Below, piece by piece: positions 4,928 through 6,141 of a stretch of 6,141 nucleotides of DNA (its first letter is position 1; the number at the start of each line of letters is the position of its first letter). The DNA lies in assembly GCA_905211185.1 (NCBI GenBank), contig CAJLZR010000053.1:1-6141 (forward strand), written 5' to 3'. Position numbers and translations under genes: made by a program. Below the pieces are notes generated by a model. That model ran no database searches. It was not told the origin of the DNA and saw nothing but the letters and a program-made list of their open reading frames with translations. This stretch comes from an uncultured Oscillospiraceae bacterium (GTDB lineage: Bacteria > Bacillota_A > Clostridia > Oscillospirales > Acutalibacteraceae).

Positions 4928-6141
4928 CCTTTCCTTTTGGACAAATATCGTTAAATAATTTGGAGTCCTCGATATTTACTTTGCTTTTTAAGTTTAATAT
5001 ATTGATTTTTATTTTGTCTCCGGCTAGGTAAAAATCAATAATTCCAAGTTCTTTAAAAATATCAAGAATTACATATGTTTTAAGTAAAAAAACGTCTTTT
5101 CCGAAAACTCTTTGATTGATTATATCTACCCTTGAATATCGGTTATTTATTACTTTTATGTACCTATACATTAATGCTAAGTCATTTCTCGAAGGATACA
5201 TTAATTTTAAATTTTCTTCGGAAATATTATTTTTTGCTTTGAATTCGTTATATGTATTTTTTTGCTCCAATATGTAATCTAAATTGCAATCAGATAGCTT
5301 TAAATCAACAAGATGTGCTGAAACACGCTCTGCGCCTTTATATGTATTTTTTGAAAGTCTTACAGCAACGTCTACTTTATCCGATTCCTTATATATAAAT
5401 TCTTCCGGAGTTTTATTAAAACATAGAACTTCAAAATCACATCCGTTTTTACTCAGCAGTAGTTTTAAATGTTTGCCTTGACTTAAGCTAAATACTCTTT
5501 TTAAAGTTACTTCGAAAAAACCAAATATCGGCTCCGGATTTTCGTTGCCGAACGGTTCCAAAATTTTAAGGCCGTCAACTAAAGATACGTCCAATTGGCT
5601 GGGCGCAAGCTTTAAATCTATATCAACGGTCATGTTAGGCATTTCATAATTTTCGCTTAAATCATATACTGCATTTCTAAAATTTTCTATATTTTCAGTT
5701 AGTATATTAAATCCTGCCGCCAAAGTGTGGCCTCCGAATCTTAAAAGATATTCGGAAGATTTATTTAAAACTTCATATATCGAAAAATCTTCAAAACTGC
5801 GGCATGAGCCTCTTGATTCTTCGCCTTCTATTGTTATAATTATGCAAGGTTTTCCGTACTTTTGCATAATTCTTGCCGCAACTATCCCTAAAACTCCGTG
5901 ATTCCAGTTTTCGCCTTCTGCAATTATAATTTTTTCGTTTTTTCTCCATGGCTCTTTTTTAAGTAAATCTTCAGCCATGTTAAAAACGTTATTTTCTATA
6001 TCTTTTCTCATTGCATTTAAATTATTTAATTCTTCGCAAAGGGCTTCTGATTCGTGTGAGTTTTCTGAGATTAGCAGCTTAAGAGCTATCTCTGCATTTT
6101 CCATTCTTCCGCATGCGTTTATACGAGGCACTAAACTAAAG
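4920..6141 (-). CDS. recJ: Single-stranded-DNA exonuclease RecJ, C-terminal part (5' end outside window)
   Basis: The last 406 residues of RecJ, a 5'-3' ssDNA exonuclease of the DHH family used in recombination and mismatch/base-excision repair. The frame is open to the window edge (F-S-L-V-PRINACGRM). The GTG at 6129-6131 is therefore the Val of the conserved VPRINACGRM motif, not a start. The DHH catalytic motifs lie upstream, outside the window. Visible are the DHHA1 part with EGENWNHGVLGIVAARI (fragment residues ~75-91), RGSCRSFEDFSIYEVL (110-125, usually GSGRS) and FGGHTLAAGF (135-144), then the OB-like region with ILEPFGNENPEPIFGF (193-208). A C-terminal extension includes LMYPSRNDLALMYRYIK, as in clostridial RecJ proteins. 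It overlaps rel by 8 bp. No apt gene separates them, unlike Bacillus subtilis recJ-apt-relA. Confidence 0.95.
   Translation of the reverse strand, partial: FSLVPRINACGRMENAEIALKLLISENSHESEALCEELNNLNAMRKDIENNVFNMAEDLLKKEPWRKNEKIIIAEGENWNHGVLGIVAARIMQKYGKPCIIITIEGEESRGSCRSFEDFSIYEVLNKSSEYLLRFGGHTLAAGFNILTENIENFRNAVYDLSENYEMPNMTVDIDLKLAPSQLDVSLVDGLKILEPFGNENPEPIFGFFEVTLKRVFSLSQGKHLKLLLSKNGCDFEVLCFNKTPEEFIYKESDKVDVAVRLSKNTYKGAERVSAHLVDLKLSDCNLDYILEQKNTYNEFKAKNNISEENLKLMYPSRNDLALMYRYIKVINNRYSRVDIINQRVFGKDVFLLKTYVILDIFKELGIIDFYLAGDKIKINILNLKSKVNIEDSKLFNDICPKGKDD

Noticed and set aside
4920..6131. GTG at 6131 as the recJ start
   Set aside because: It encodes the Val of the conserved VPRINACGRM motif in the middle of RecJ, and the frame is open upstream.
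1..6141. CRISPR array, insertion sequence or riboswitch
   Set aside because: No regularly spaced repeats, transposase, paired inverted ends or recognisable aptamer core were found.

Overview
The window is AT-rich DNA that looks like a low-GC Firmicutes (Clostridia-type) chromosome. The evidence is strong AAGGAGG-like ribosome binding sites, near-consensus sigma-A promoters with 17-bp spacers, a full-length Gram-positive type Rel protein next to recJ, and an ECF-type vitamin transporter subunit. No plasmid, phage, transposon or CRISPR signature is visible.

Layout from left to right: (1) the 3' part of an ECF transporter S component on the + strand (1-364), ending at a hairpin between convergent genes (about 383-420). 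(2) A minus-strand gene for a coiled-coil protein with a hydrophobic C-terminal tail (437-1105), with its own excellent promoter. Its best-placed start codon reads ATA rather than ATG. (3) A solitary tRNA-Arg(CCT) on the + strand (1254-1328), with a perfect TTGACA-N17-TATAAT promoter and a 14-bp terminator hairpin. (4) A second minus-strand member of the same coiled-coil family (1402-2054), split by a one-base deletion in a run of A. (5) A minus-strand coiled-coil/zinc-ribbon protein (2160-2597) with its own promoter and terminator. (6) The minus-strand pair recJ (3' part, 4920 to the window end) and rel (2714-4927), which overlap by 8 bp.

The right half is core housekeeping: DNA repair exonuclease RecJ and the bifunctional (p)ppGpp synthetase/hydrolase. 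The left half is accessory-like. It holds two diverged copies of an unrecognised family of about 217-219 residues on either side of a tRNA gene, beside a zinc-ribbon protein. Both copies show a defect or oddity: an A7-to-A6 frameshift in one and a non-canonical start codon in the other. That paralog pair is the most interesting part of the window. I see no direct evidence that it forms a defined new system, and no function is assigned.
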